NCBI GenBank assembly: GCA_018241365.1
Contig: JAFEDX010000192.1
Coordinates: 1 to 64,000, forward strand
Direction of reading: 5' to 3'
Source: Pseudomonadota bacterium
GTDB lineage: Bacteria > Pseudomonadota > Gammaproteobacteria > Xanthomonadales > Rhodanobacteraceae
DNA: 64,000 bases
Part shown: positions 10,181 to 19,475 of the stretch, one piece after another
Layout: each line of letters opens with the position of its first letter
How positions within the stretch are numbered: position 1 is the first letter of the stretch
Translations under genes and position numbers: made by a program
Notes under the pieces: generated by a model
The model's database searches: none
The model's input: only the letters and a program-made list of their open reading frames with translations
Told to the model about the DNA's origin: nothing

Positions 10181-11250
10181 GGGTGCAACGCATTGCTGTT
10201 GTCGCGCAACGAACCCCCACCGCGGGCGTTGAGGGTTCCGACGATCTCCGCGATGATCGCCAGCGCGATTTCCGCCGGCGTTTCCGAACCGATGTCGAGC
10301 CCGGCCGGGGCATGCAGATCCGTGATTCGCGGTGACAGACCCTGCCGCATGCGCGACGTACGTTCACGTGAACCGATCGCGCCCAGGTATGCGACGGGTG
10401 CATCGTGCAGAGCGGCGAGCCACGCAAGGTCCTGCTCGAGGTTGTGCGTCATCACGACCACCGAGCTGTAGCGGTCGAGCGGCAACACATCACGCAGCGA
10501 CTGCGGGATCGCGTGCACGGCATGCGTGCAAGGCGGCAGTACCGCTTCCTGCAAGCGCTCCGGATTCGAATCGACCAGCGTCGTCTGCCAACCCAGCGCG
10601 CGGCCGGCGGACAGCAATGCGCTGGCTGTTGCGCTGCTGCCGATCGCGAACAGCGCGTGCGGCGGTTCGATGCGTTCGAGCAGTACGTCTGCCATGGCCC
10701 CGGCCGCGGGCAGGCGCAACGTCGCGGCGCGCTGCGCACTGTTCGACGCAATCGCGTACACCACGGCATCGCGCAGGCCGCTGTCGCCAAATTCATCGAA
10801 ATGCCACTCGCCGCCGCACCACAGCGCGCGGCGCGGCGGCATGACCCCGCCATCCAGCGCGAACAGGGTCGCGGCGACGACGTCGCGCCTGCCCTCGAGG
10901 CACGCTGCAAGAGCATTGAAAAAAACGCCGGCCGTTGAATCTGCCAGCGGCTCGATCAGCACTTCCAGTTCGCCGCCGCAGCCCATTTCCATCAGCACGT
11001 CCAGACCCGACTGCGTGTTGTAGCGCGCCAGTTCCGGACGGCCGCTGGTGATCACGCCCAGCGCACGCTGCACGATGTCGCGTTGCGGGCAGCCGCCCGA
11101 CAGCTCGCAGACCACGCGGCCATCGGCGTGCACCAGCATGCGTGCCCCGGCGCGACGGAACGTGGCACCGCGGGTCGTGGTGATCGTCGCCAGCGCCGCC
11201 GCTTGCCCGCTACGCGCGGCATCGCGCATCGCCCCGACCAGCGTGGACAA
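10177..11250 (-). CDS. XdhC/CoxI-family molybdenum cofactor insertion chaperone
   Basis: Proteins of this family bind cytosine-dinucleotide molybdenum cofactor, promote its sulfuration and hand it to the hydroxylase apoenzyme. The N-terminal XdhC/CoxI domain is AATL-like (GQAAALATITTTRGATFRRAGARMLV...ELSGGCPQRDIV). The C-terminal Rossmann domain has LFAIGSSATASALLSAGRALGWQTTLVDSNPE and ends AYLGAIGSRERTSRMRQGL. The start is uncertain. I give the TTG at 11250; a CTG at 11268 has a better ribosome site (GGGAGG), and an ATG at 11376 would overlap the upstream gene by 77 bases. It sits between the hydroxylase and mocA, all on one strand. Confidence 0.88.
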   Translation of the reverse strand: MSTLVGAMRDAARSGQAAALATITTTRGATFRRAGARMLVHADGRVVCELSGGCPQRDIVQRALGVITSGRPELARYNTQSGLDVLMEMGCGGELEVLIEPLADSTAGVFFNALAACLEGRRDVVAATLFALDGGVMPPRRALWCGGEWHFDEFGDSGLRDAVVYAIASNSAQRAATLRLPAAGAMADVLLERIEPPHALFAIGSSATASALLSAGRALGWQTTLVDSNPERLQEAVLPPCTHAVHAIPQSLRDVLPLDRYSSVVVMTHNLEQDLAWLAALHDAPVAYLGAIGSRERTSRMRQGLSPRITDLHAPAGLDIGSETPAEIALAIIAEIVGTLNARGGGSLRDNSNALHP

Positions 11251-11299
11251 CTCGTGCGCCTGGCTCAGCGGGAATCCCTCCCATGCGAACGAAGAACAA

Positions 11300-13645
11300 T
11301 CACGCCGCGGCCATGGCCGCCTTGACGCGTTCGGCCCGGAACGGCTTCTGCCGCAGGCGTACGCCGACCGCGTCATACACGGCGTTGCTGATCACCCCCG
11401 CGGTCGGGCAGGTCGAAGGCTCGCCGCCGCCCGTGGACATGAACTCCGGACTGTTGTTCACCAGCACCATCTCGATGCTGTCCGGGATCTCGTGGAAGCG
11501 CAGGATCGGATAGCCCGCCCAGTCGCGGCTGGTGACGTGCGCGTGGTCGAAGGTCACTTCCTCGTGCAGCGTGCGGCTCATCGACTGGATGATGTTGCCC
11601 TCGATCTGGTTGCGCATGCCGTCGGGACTGATGACGAGGCCGTTGTCGTGCGCGACGACCACCCGCACGACACGGATTTCGCCGGTCTGCTGGTCCACTT
11701 CGACGTCCGCGATGGTCGCCACCAGGCTGTCATCGCGATTGACCCACGCAATGCCGCGGCCTTTGGCCTTGCGGGTGGCCTGCTTGCCGGCACTGAACGC
11801 CACGCGCGGCTGCCATCCATACAATTTTGCCGCGGCCTTCAGCACGCCGATGGTGCGCGGTTGCTTCAGGTACTTCAGCCGGAATTCCAGCGGGTCCTGC
11901 TTCGCCGCCGCCGCCATTTCGTCGATGAACGCTTCCATCGCGAAGGTGGTCTCGTACTGGCCCGGCGCGCGCATCCACGCGGTGATCACGCCGACGCGGC
12001 TTTCGTTGTGCGACGACACGTCCGCGTTGTCGAACGTGTACTCGTAACCGATCGCGGCGCTGCCGAGATTGACCTTCCCGACCGGCTTGCCGATCAACTC
12101 CGAAGGCAGCAGGCGGGTATCGGACATCGTCGGCACCCACATGTGGTGACGCCAGGCCGTGACATTGCCCTGCGCGTCCAATGCGCCCTCAAGCTCCTGG
12201 ACGATGGCCGGTTCCTTGGGATCCCATCCGTGCGAATCCCAGCGCATCCACTGCACGCGCACCGGCCGTCCCGCGGCGCGCGACATGATCGCGGCGTCCG
12301 CCATCACGTGTTCCAGGCCGTTGCGCCCGTACTGGCCCGCGGCCTCGACCCAACGCACTTCCACCTTGTCGACCGGGAATCCCAGCAACTCGGCCAGATC
12401 GCGCTGTGCCTGATGCGGCATCTGCGTGCCGCCCCAGACGATGGCCTTGTCCTTGCTCACGTCAGCGATGGCGCATTCCGGGCCGATCGAACCGTGGGTC
12501 TCGAACGGCGTGAGATAGGTGGCCTTGAGGGTGCGCGTGGCGGACTTGAGCGCCGTGTCCACGTCGCCGTGCTTGGCCACGGATTCCGGTTTGCCGGGCG
12601 CCTTGCGCACCGCGTCCCAGACTTCGTCGGTCGCGGCGAGACCATGCCAGTCCGACCATTTCGCCAGGCCGTCGTCCGGTCCCTTGCGGTTGAGCTTGGA
12701 ACCCAGCCTTTGCGCCGCCTGGATCGCGCCCCACTCGGTTTCCGCCAGCACGCCGAGGAAATTTTTCTCGCGCACGATCCGCACAAAGCCGGGAATGTCC
12801 TTGAGGCCGGTTTCATCGACGCTCAAAAGCTGTGATTCGACGCCGTACGGACGCACCACGCGGCCGTGCAACATGCCGGGCACCTTCACGTCCTGCATGA
12901 ACGTGAACTCGCCCGTCGTCTTGCCGGGAATGTCCTTGCGCAGCACCGACTTCCCGATCACGGTGTATTTGGACGGGTCCTTGAGCTTGGCGTTGGGCGC
13001 CACCTTCATGCCGAAGGTTTCGCCGCTGGCGCCGATGGTCACGTCGAGACGTTTGCCGCCCACGAGTTCGCCGTAGGTGATGGACTTGCCCGAGGCGCCG
13101 GCGACGGTGATGACCCCCGCGTCCGCCGTCAGCTTGTCCACCGGCAAGCCGAAATGCTTGCTGGCCATGTCCAGCAGCACCTGACGGCCTGCCGCGGCCG
13201 CATGCTGGATCTGCGGTCCCGCGTAACGCACCGCCATGCTGCCGTAGGACGGTCCCTGATCGACCGTCTCGGTGGTCGAACCCATCACGAGATAAAAGTG
13301 CTCGTACGGAAAATCCAGTTCGTCGGCCGCGATCTGCAAGAGCGCGTTCGGCGCGCCGTTGCCCTGCTCGACCTTGCCGGTGAAAAGCGTGGCGGTGTTG
13401 TCGGGATGGATCGCGATCCAGGCATTGAGCTTGGCCGGATCGACCGCCGCGAACGCGCCGTTGCCCTTCATTGCGGCCACGCTGGTATCCAGCGGCAATT
13501 CACGCATCGCCGCCATGGCCGCGGCTGGCCCGAGCAGGCTGAAGCCCAGCACCAGGCCGCCGGAGGTTTTGAGGAACGCGCGGCGGCTGGCGCCGAGGTC
13601 GGAGAGTTCGGATGGAACGATGATGTCACGACGTCGCGTATTCAT
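11300..13645 (-). CDS. Molybdopterin-binding hydroxylase large subunit (IorB/aldehyde oxidase type), Tat-exported
   Basis: Catalytic subunit of a periplasmic xanthine-oxidase-family enzyme, resembling isoquinoline 1-oxidoreductase beta and periplasmic aldehyde dehydrogenases. The 781-residue protein has a twin-arginine signal (SRRAFLKTSGGLVLGFSLLG at about residues 21-40). It then shows cofactor-binding regions such as DEVWDAVRKAPG, VEAAGQYGRNGLEHVMADAAIMSR, RAPGQYETTFAMEAFIDEMA and the C-terminal SPEFMSTGGGEPSTCPTAGVISNAVYDAVG. The start overlaps the 2Fe-2S gene stop (ATGA at 13642-13645). Substrate cannot be read from sequence; an aldehyde or N-heterocycle is likely. Confidence 0.88.
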   Translation of the reverse strand: MNTRRRDIIVPSELSDLGASRRAFLKTSGGLVLGFSLLGPAAAMAAMRELPLDTSVAAMKGNGAFAAVDPAKLNAWIAIHPDNTATLFTGKVEQGNGAPNALLQIAADELDFPYEHFYLVMGSTTETVDQGPSYGSMAVRYAGPQIQHAAAAGRQVLLDMASKHFGLPVDKLTADAGVITVAGASGKSITYGELVGGKRLDVTIGASGETFGMKVAPNAKLKDPSKYTVIGKSVLRKDIPGKTTGEFTFMQDVKVPGMLHGRVVRPYGVESQLLSVDETGLKDIPGFVRIVREKNFLGVLAETEWGAIQAAQRLGSKLNRKGPDDGLAKWSDWHGLAATDEVWDAVRKAPGKPESVAKHGDVDTALKSATRTLKATYLTPFETHGSIGPECAIADVSKDKAIVWGGTQMPHQAQRDLAELLGFPVDKVEVRWVEAAGQYGRNGLEHVMADAAIMSRAAGRPVRVQWMRWDSHGWDPKEPAIVQELEGALDAQGNVTAWRHHMWVPTMSDTRLLPSELIGKPVGKVNLGSAAIGYEYTFDNADVSSHNESRVGVITAWMRAPGQYETTFAMEAFIDEMAAAAKQDPLEFRLKYLKQPRTIGVLKAAAKLYGWQPRVAFSAGKQATRKAKGRGIAWVNRDDSLVATIADVEVDQQTGEIRVVRVVVAHDNGLVISPDGMRNQIEGNIIQSMSRTLHEEVTFDHAHVTSRDWAGYPILRFHEIPDSIEMVLVNNSPEFMSTGGGEPSTCPTAGVISNAVYDAVGVRLRQKPFRAERVKAAMAAA

Positions 13646-14115
13646 GCTGGCACCCCCGCCTTGGCAACCCGCTCGATGGCGCGGACGATGCGCATGTGCG
13701 TGCCGCAGCGACACAGGTTGCCATCCAGCGCCTGCTTGATCTCGTCGCGCGTCGGGTGCGGATTTTTCTTCAACAGCGCGTCGGCGGTCATGATCATGCC
13801 GTTGATGCAGTAACCGCACTGCACGGCCTGCTCGTCGATGAACGCCTGCTGCAGCGGACTCGGACGGTCGACGGTGCCGAGCCCTTCGAGCGTCGTGACC
13901 GCGTGGCCTTCCGCCGCCTCGACCGGCAGGATGCACGAGCGAACCGCCTCGCCATCCAGATGGACCGTGCACGAGCCGCATTGCGACAAGCCGCAGCCGA
14001 ACTTCGGTCCGTGCAGCCCGAGGTTGTCCCGCAACACGTAGAGCAACCGGGTGCCGGGTTCGACAGAAACGTCGTGCGACCGGCCGTTGACCTTCAAATG
14101 GACTGTCTTAGACAT
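13642..14115 (-). CDS. 2Fe-2S subunit of molybdenum hydroxylase (IorA-like)
   Basis: Electron-transfer subunit carrying two [2Fe-2S] clusters. The 157-residue protein has the plant-ferredoxin-type cluster motif FGCGLSQCGSCTVHLDGEAVRSC and the second, helical cluster motif CGYCINGM...NLCRCGTH. The ATG at 14115 follows GGAGG with normal spacing; a longer in-frame reading exists upstream but lacks support. There is no signal peptide, so it would be carried across the membrane with the Tat-signal-bearing large subunit it overlaps. This piggy-back export is known for the family. Confidence 0.93.
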   Translation of the reverse strand: MSKTVHLKVNGRSHDVSVEPGTRLLYVLRDNLGLHGPKFGCGLSQCGSCTVHLDGEAVRSCILPVEAAEGHAVTTLEGLGTVDRPSPLQQAFIDEQAVQCGYCINGMIMTADALLKKNPHPTRDEIKQALDGNLCRCGTHMRIVRAIERVAKAGVPA

Positions 14116-14220
14116 GCAGGGCCTCCACGAGCCGGCGCGGCAGCGGTAGCCCTGCATGCTACTCCTGTGCACGCCTTGTCGGGTGGCGATCATCGCGTGG
14201 CCAGCCGCGCTGAATTCCCG

Positions 14221-15282
14221 TCAATGGTCAGAAGGACCACCCGCTGCTGCATCGAGCACCCTCGCCGCTTCGAACACGCAGGCGAACGTCGAACCCTTGC
14301 CCGCCTCGCTTGCGATATGCAGCCGCGCGTCATGCAGGTTCAGCACGTGCTTGACGATGGACAGGCCGAGGCCGGTGCCGCCGGTGGCGCGCGAGCGGCT
14401 GGACGAGACGCGGTAGAAGCGTTCGGTGAGTCGTGACAGGTGTTCGGCCGGAATCCCATAGCCTGTGTCGGTGACCGAATATTCGGCGCCGGCGCCGACG
14501 CGCCGCCAGCGGATCGCGATGGTGCCGCCCTCGGGCGTATAGCGCACGGCGTTGCTGACGAGGTTGGAGAACGCGCTGTGCAAGTCCTTGGGCGAGCCGA
14601 GCAGGTCGGCGTGTGCATGGTCTTCCAGCACGATGCGGTGCCGGCCCTGGCTCAAGGCCTCGGCCTCGCGCTTGAGGCTCGCCAGCAGCGGCGCCATCGC
14701 CACGCGTTCCTCGGGCAGGCGTTGCTGCATTTCCAACCGCGACAGTTCCAGCAGGTCCTCGACGATCTGGCGCATGCGTTGCGACTGCACGCGCATCTCG
14801 CCCAGCACCGGCGCCAGCGCCGGCACGTCTTCCGGGTCGAGCAATTCAAGGTAACCGTGGATCACCGTCAGCGGCGTGCGCAATTCGTGCGAGACGTTGG
14901 CGACGAAATCGCGGCGCACCTGTTCGAGCCTGGTCACCCGGCTGATGTCGCGCGCCAGCAGCAGGCGCCGGCGTTCACCATACGGGATCAGTTCGACCTG
15001 CAACCGCATCGCCGCATCGGCGGGCGCGGCGACGTCCTCGGGTTCGGCGCCGCCCTCGTGCAGCCATGCGCCGATTTCGTGCTCGCGGAACCGCTCGGCC
15101 AGCGCCAGGCCGCGATCGCGCGGCCAACCGATGCCCAGCAAGCGTTGCGCCGCCGCGTTGCACCAGCGCACGCGGCCATCCGCATCCAGCAGCACCAGCG
15201 CATCGGACAGCGACGCCGCGGCGGTGCGCAGGTCGCGTAGTTGTTCCAGCAGGCGCCGTGCGCGCTGGCGATCGGCGTTCAT
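14221..15282 (-). CDS. phoR: Phosphate regulon sensor kinase PhoR (no membrane segment)
   Basis: Histidine kinase/phosphatase for PhoB. The 353-residue protein begins at the linker before the PAS domain (LSDALVLLDADGRVRWCNAAAQRLLGIGWPRD). It continues with the H box FVANVSHELRTPLTVIHGYLELL (His at about residue 132), N box HSAFSNLVSNAVRYTPEGG, and ATP motifs DTGYGIP and GGTGLGLSIVKHVL. Canonical PhoR of about 430 residues carries one or two N-terminal membrane helices; here none is encoded, and no in-frame start lies further upstream. The start overlaps the phoB stop by four bases, indicating coupled translation. Identity is firm; the cytosolic form is the oddity. Confidence 0.93.
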   Translation of the reverse strand: MNADRQRARRLLEQLRDLRTAAASLSDALVLLDADGRVRWCNAAAQRLLGIGWPRDRGLALAERFREHEIGAWLHEGGAEPEDVAAPADAAMRLQVELIPYGERRRLLLARDISRVTRLEQVRRDFVANVSHELRTPLTVIHGYLELLDPEDVPALAPVLGEMRVQSQRMRQIVEDLLELSRLEMQQRLPEERVAMAPLLASLKREAEALSQGRHRIVLEDHAHADLLGSPKDLHSAFSNLVSNAVRYTPEGGTIAIRWRRVGAGAEYSVTDTGYGIPAEHLSRLTERFYRVSSSRSRATGGTGLGLSIVKHVLNLHDARLHIASEAGKGSTFACVFEAARVLDAAAGGPSDH

Positions 15283-15968
15283 GCGGAAGTCGAGAACCGG
15301 TAGCCGCTGCCGCGTACGGTCTGCACCAGGTTTTCGAGCCCGAACGGTTCCAGCGTCTTGCGCAAGCGGCGGATATGCACGTCCACGGTGCGCTCCTCGA
15401 CGTACACGCTGCCGCCCCAGACGTGGTCGAGCAGTTGCGCGCGGGTGTACACGCGTTCGGCGTGGGTCATGAAGAAGTGCAGCAGGCGGTATTCGGTCGG
15501 GCCGATCTCGATTTGCGTGCCGCCCGCGAATACGCGGTGCGCGGGCCCGTCGATGCGCAGCCCGCCCAGCTCGACCGACCCCGTGCCATCGTCGCCCTGC
15601 GCACGCCGCAGCACCGCCTTGATCCGTGCGATCAGCTCGCGCGTGGAGAAAGGTTTCACCACGTAGTCGTCGACGCCGGCTTCGAGGCCGTTGACGCGGT
15701 CCATTTCCTCGCCGCGGGCGGTCAGCATGATGATCGGCACCTCGGCGGTGCGCGGATCGTGGCGCAGGCGGCGCGCCAGTTCCAGGCCGGTCATGCCGGG
15801 CAGCATCCAGTCCAGCAGGATCAGGTCGGGCGGCGCGTCGGCGATCGCGATTTCGGCTGCACGCGCGTCAGCGGCTTGCGCCACGTCCATGTCGGCCTTG
15901 CGCAACGCGAAGGCGACCATGTCGCGGATCGAGGCTTCGTCTTCGACGATGAGGACGCGTTTGTGCAT
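15279..15968 (-). CDS. phoB: Phosphate regulon response regulator PhoB
   Basis: DNA-binding activator of phosphate starvation genes. The 229-residue protein, the same length as E. coli PhoB, has a receiver domain ([14 protein letters not shown], phospho-acceptor Asp in [13 protein letters not shown], Lys in [14 protein letters not shown]) and an OmpR-type winged helix ([53 protein letters not shown]). The ATG at 15968 is preferred over a TTG at 15989 because of length, AAGG just upstream and the position of the Pho box. That Pho box at 16018-16035 predicts autoregulation. Confidence 0.97.
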   Translation of the reverse strand: MHKRVLIVEDEASIRDMVAFALRKADMDVAQAADARAAEIAIADAPPDLILLDWMLPGMTGLELARRLRHDPRTAEVPIIMLTARGEEMDRVNGLEAGVDDYVVKPFSTRELIARIKAVLRRAQGDDGTGSVELGGLRIDGPAHRVFAGGTQIEIGPTEYRLLHFFMTHAERVYTRAQLLDHVWGGSVYVEERTVDVHIRRLRKTLEPFGLENLVQTVRGSGYRFSTSA

Positions 15969-16017
15969 GCCCTTGTTCGTGGCGGCCAAGTGCCGTGATT
16001 ATTGCAGCGGCGCAACA

Positions 16018-16035
16018 TGACAGAGGCATGACAGC
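16018..16035 (-). promoter_or_regulatory. Perfect Pho box upstream of phoB
   Basis: On the minus strand: CTGTCAT, four bases, CTGTCAT, exactly matching the PhoB consensus half-sites. An AT-rich -10-like stretch (CAATAAT) follows about ten bases downstream, which places transcription start just before the phoB ATG at 15968. This supports phosphate-responsive autoregulation of phoB-phoR. Confidence 0.88.
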
Positions 16036-16102
16036 GCCGTCAGGTTGGGCCTGGCGCCCGCGCATGCGAAACTGGGTGCTTGGCCTGCCCTCGCCCGACA
16101 CG

Positions 16103-18763
16103 ATGAACCCGCAAGACCTCGCCCGCCACACCCCATTGATGCGCCAGTACTTCGCCGCCAAGGCGGAATATCCGGCGACCTTGTTGTTTTTCCGCATGGG
16201 CGATTTCTATGAGCTGTTCTACGACGACGCGCGCAAGGCCGCGCGGTTGCTCGACATCACCCTGACCCAGCGCGGTGAATCGGCTGGCGCGCCGATTCCG
16301 ATGGCGGGCGTGCCCTGGCACTCGGCCGAGGCGTATCTCGCCAAGCTGGTGCGCGCGGGCGAATCGGTGGCGATCTGCGAGCAGATCGGCGACCCGAACG
16401 GCAAGGGCCCGATGGAACGCAAGGTGGTGCGGGTGGTGACACCCGGCACCGTGACCGACGAGGCGCTGCTGCCGGAACGCCGTGACAACCTGTTGCTGGC
16501 GATCGCGCGCGGCGACATCTCTTCCAAGCCGTCGGCTCAAGGCACGCCGACAATGGGTTACGGCTTGGCCTGGGCCGATCTTGCTTCCGGGCGCTTCGTG
16601 CTGAGCGAAGCCGTGGACGACGCGGCGCTCGCCGCCGAACTCGCGCGTCTTGCGCCGGCGGAAACCCTGGTTGGCGAGGACGCTGCGATGCCGTCCTCCG
16701 TCACGACGCTGACCGGCCTGCGCCAGCGTCCACCCTGGCACTACGATGAAACCAGCGCCGCGCGTGAATTGACGGCGTTTTTCGGCACGCGCGACCTGTC
16801 CGGCTTCGGCGCGGACGGACTGCACGCGGCGATCGGCGCGGCGGGCTGCCTGCTGCAATACCTCAAGGAAACCCAGAAAGCCGCCCTGCCGCACCTGACC
16901 GGGCTCGCGGTCGAAAACGCCGATGAAACGCTGGCGATGGACGCGGCGACGCGCCGCAACCTCGAACTCGACGCGCACCCGTCGGATGACACGCGCTACA
17001 CCTTGCTCGGCGTGCTGGACGCGACGATCACGCCGATGGGGGCGCGGATGCTGCGCCGCTGGCTGCACCGCCCGCTGCGCGATCGCGCGGTGCTGCGCGC
17101 GCGGCATCAAGCCGTTGGCGCGTTGATCGACACACGCGTTTTCGAACCCTTGCGTGAAAAGCTGCGTGCGATCGGCGATCTGGAACGCATCCTCGCGCGC
17201 GTGGCGCTGCGTTCGGCGCGTCCGCGCGATCTTGCCACCTTGCGTGACGGCCTGGCCGCTGCGCCGGAACTGCGTGAAGTACTGTCGTACATCGAATCGC
17301 CGCTGCTGCACGATTTGCTGAATCGCATCGGCGATCACGCCGACACCGCGCGCCTGCTCGCGCAAGCCATCGTCGAGCGTCCACCGATGCTGCTGCGCGA
17401 AGGCGGCGCGATCGCCGATGGCTACGACGCGGAGCTCGATGAACTGCGCCAGCTTGCGACCAACGCCGACCAGTACCTCGTCGAACTGGAATCGCGTGAG
17501 CGCGCTGCCACCGGCATCGCCACGCTGAAGGTTGGCTACAACCGCGTGCATGGCTATTACATCGAGTTCGGCAAGAGCCACGACGCCAAGGCGCCCGCGC
17601 ACTACACCCGCCGCCAGACGACGAAAAATGCCGAGCGCTACATCACCGAGGAACTGAAAACTTTCGAGGACAAGGTATTGTCGGCGAAGGAACGGTCCTT
17701 GATGCGCGAGCGCGCGCTGTACGAAGGCGTGCTGGATGGATTGATTGAAAAACTCGCGCCGCTGAAGGACGCCGCCGCCGCGATCGCCGAACTCGACGTG
17801 CTGGCCGACCTGGCCGAGCGGGCCGACGCGCTGGACTGGCACGCGCCGGAACTCGTCGACGAACCTTGCATCGCGATCGAGCGCGGCCGCCACCCGGTGG
17901 TCGAGCAGGTGCGCGGCGAGCCGTTCGAGCCCAACGATCTGAAACTCGACGGCACCTCCTCCAGCGGCGGGCGCCGGATGCTGGTGATCACCGGCCCCAA
18001 CATGGGCGGCAAATCGACCTACATGCGCCAGAATGCGCTGATCGTGCTGCTCGCGCACATCGGCAGTTACGTGCCGGCGGCGAGCGCGGCGATCGGCCCG
18101 ATCGATCGCATCTTTACCCGCATTGGCGCGGGTGACGATCTCGCACGCGGGCAATCGACCTTCATGGTCGAGATGAGCGAAACCGCCAACATCCTGCACA
18201 ACGCGGGCGCGCAATCGCTGGTGCTGATGGACGAGGTCGGGCGCGGCACCAGCACCTACGACGGGCTCGCGCTGGCCCGCGCGGCGGCAGTGCACCTCGC
18301 GACGCACAACCGCGCGTTCACGCTGTTCGCGACGCATTATTTCGAGCTGACCGAACTCGCGGCGCAATTTGATTCCATCGCCAACGTGCATCTGGATGCC
18401 GTCGAGTACCACGACCGCGAGCGCGGCGAGCAACTGGTGTTCATGCACGCGGTGAAGGAAGGTCCGGCCAACCGCAGCTTCGGTTTGCAGGTCGCGGCGT
18501 TGGCGGGCTTGCCCAAGGCCGTGATCGCCGAGGCGAAGCAAACCCTGGCGCAGCTCGAACGCGGCGCGCACATGGGCACGCCAACCGCCGCGCATGCAAA
18601 TGGCGCAGGGTCGCCGCAATCCGACCTGTTCGCCGCGCCCGCGGCTGATCCGGAATTGCTGGCATTGGCCGACGCCTTGCGCGCGCTCGACCCCGACACG
18701 TTGACCCCGCGCGATGCGCTGGACGCGCTGTACCGCTTGCGCAAGCAGTTGCCCGAGCCATGA
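16103..18763 (+). CDS. mutS: DNA mismatch repair protein MutS
   Basis: Recognises base mismatches and small loops and recruits MutL. The 886-residue protein has the mismatch-binding domain with [15 protein letters not shown] (intercalating Phe in FYE), connector, core/lever domains, and the ATPase with Walker [14 protein letters not shown], the MutS signature [21 protein letters not shown], Walker [17 protein letters not shown] and [11 protein letters not shown]. The C-terminal segment for tetramerisation is present. I chose the ATG at 16103 ([20 protein letters not shown]), matching the usual N-terminus; an earlier in-frame ATG would add about 36 residues overlapping the phoB regulatory region. 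Confidence 0.98.
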   Translation: MNPQDLARHTPLMRQYFAAKAEYPATLLFFRMGDFYELFYDDARKAARLLDITLTQRGESAGAPIPMAGVPWHSAEAYLAKLVRAGESVAICEQIGDPNGKGPMERKVVRVVTPGTVTDEALLPERRDNLLLAIARGDISSKPSAQGTPTMGYGLAWADLASGRFVLSEAVDDAALAAELARLAPAETLVGEDAAMPSSVTTLTGLRQRPPWHYDETSAARELTAFFGTRDLSGFGADGLHAAIGAAGCLLQYLKETQKAALPHLTGLAVENADETLAMDAATRRNLELDAHPSDDTRYTLLGVLDATITPMGARMLRRWLHRPLRDRAVLRARHQAVGALIDTRVFEPLREKLRAIGDLERILARVALRSARPRDLATLRDGLAAAPELREVLSYIESPLLHDLLNRIGDHADTARLLAQAIVERPPMLLREGGAIADGYDAELDELRQLATNADQYLVELESRERAATGIATLKVGYNRVHGYYIEFGKSHDAKAPAHYTRRQTTKNAERYITEELKTFEDKVLSAKERSLMRERALYEGVLDGLIEKLAPLKDAAAAIAELDVLADLAERADALDWHAPELVDEPCIAIERGRHPVVEQVRGEPFEPNDLKLDGTSSSGGRRMLVITGPNMGGKSTYMRQNALIVLLAHIGSYVPAASAAIGPIDRIFTRIGAGDDLARGQSTFMVEMSETANILHNAGAQSLVLMDEVGRGTSTYDGLALARAAAVHLATHNRAFTLFATHYFELTELAAQFDSIANVHLDAVEYHDRERGEQLVFMHAVKEGPANRSFGLQVAALAGLPKAVIAEAKQTLAQLERGAHMGTPTAAHANGAGSPQSDLFAAPAADPELLALADALRALDPDTLTPRDALDALYRLRKQLPEP

Positions 18764-18941
18764 CACCGTTCGTCATCGAGCGGTCAGGCGAAAGCCTTGC
18801 CACCCCGGATGCGATCCATTCGTGAAGCCGTCTGCAGGGACGTCCATGCCCATCCGCCCAGCCCCGACGGCGGGACTGGCGGAACCCTTTCCGCTCGCCT
18901 ATGCTCGCCCGCGCGATCGGACCTCACCGGGAGAAAGCACC

Positions 18942-19439
18942 ATGCGCAAGCTCGCTTTTGCCGTCATCGCCGCCGTTGCCTTGGCAGCCACCGCCGCCAC
19001 GCCCACCCACCGCGTTCCGGGACAGTGGGAAATCACCACCAGCATGCACTTCACCAAGGGCGGGATCCAGATTCCGCCGGAAGTCCGTCAGCAGATGGCG
19101 GCGAGGGGCATGAAGATGCCGGACTTCACTGCCCCGCGCACGTTCAAGCAGTGCCTGACCGCCGAACAAATCGCACGCGACGAACAGATGCAGTTCAGCC
19201 AGGACGAGTCGTGCAAGACCAGCAGTTCCAAATGGTCGGGCGAAACCTTCCACGCCGAGTTCGCCTGCTCGAACCGCGGCAAGCCGACCCAGGGTTCGGT
19301 CGATGGCACCATCGCTGCGGGTGGCAAGGCCTATACCGGCACCTTCCGGATGCAAGGCAGCGATCCCGGGCTGGGCGGCCAGTACGCGATGGAAGGCCAC
19401 ACCTCGGGCAAGTGGCTGGGGCCGACCTGCAGCCAGTAA
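18942..19439 (+). CDS. Exported DUF3617-family protein
   Basis: Function unknown. The 165-residue precursor has a clear signal peptide (MRKLAFAVIAAVALAATAA) and the family layout: a WEIT motif soon after cleavage (PGQWEITTSMHF), a middle segment with cysteines (FKQCLTAEQI, DESCKTSSSKW, FACSNRG) and a C-terminal GKWLGPTC. Four cysteines suggest periplasmic disulfides. Such proteins are frequent in Xanthomonadales, often in several copies. The ATG at 18942 follows GGGAGAAAG. The 178 bases between mutS and this gene show nothing recognisable. Confidence 0.8.
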   Translation: MRKLAFAVIAAVALAATAATPTHRVPGQWEITTSMHFTKGGIQIPPEVRQQMAARGMKMPDFTAPRTFKQCLTAEQIARDEQMQFSQDESCKTSSSKWSGETFHAEFACSNRGKPTQGSVDGTIAAGGKAYTGTFRMQGSDPGLGGQYAMEGHTSGKWLGPTCSQ

Positions 19440-19475
19440 CCCAGGCAACCCCGCGGCCGCCCGCGGGGCGCCGGA

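Noticed and set aside
12049-12080. GTAACC inside the molybdenum hydroxylase gene as another ECF promoter
   Set aside because: No CGAA 16 bases downstream, and it lies within a coding region.
16040-18766. A 908-codon open frame antisense to mutS
   Set aside because: Shadow of mutS codon usage; no recognisable motifs.
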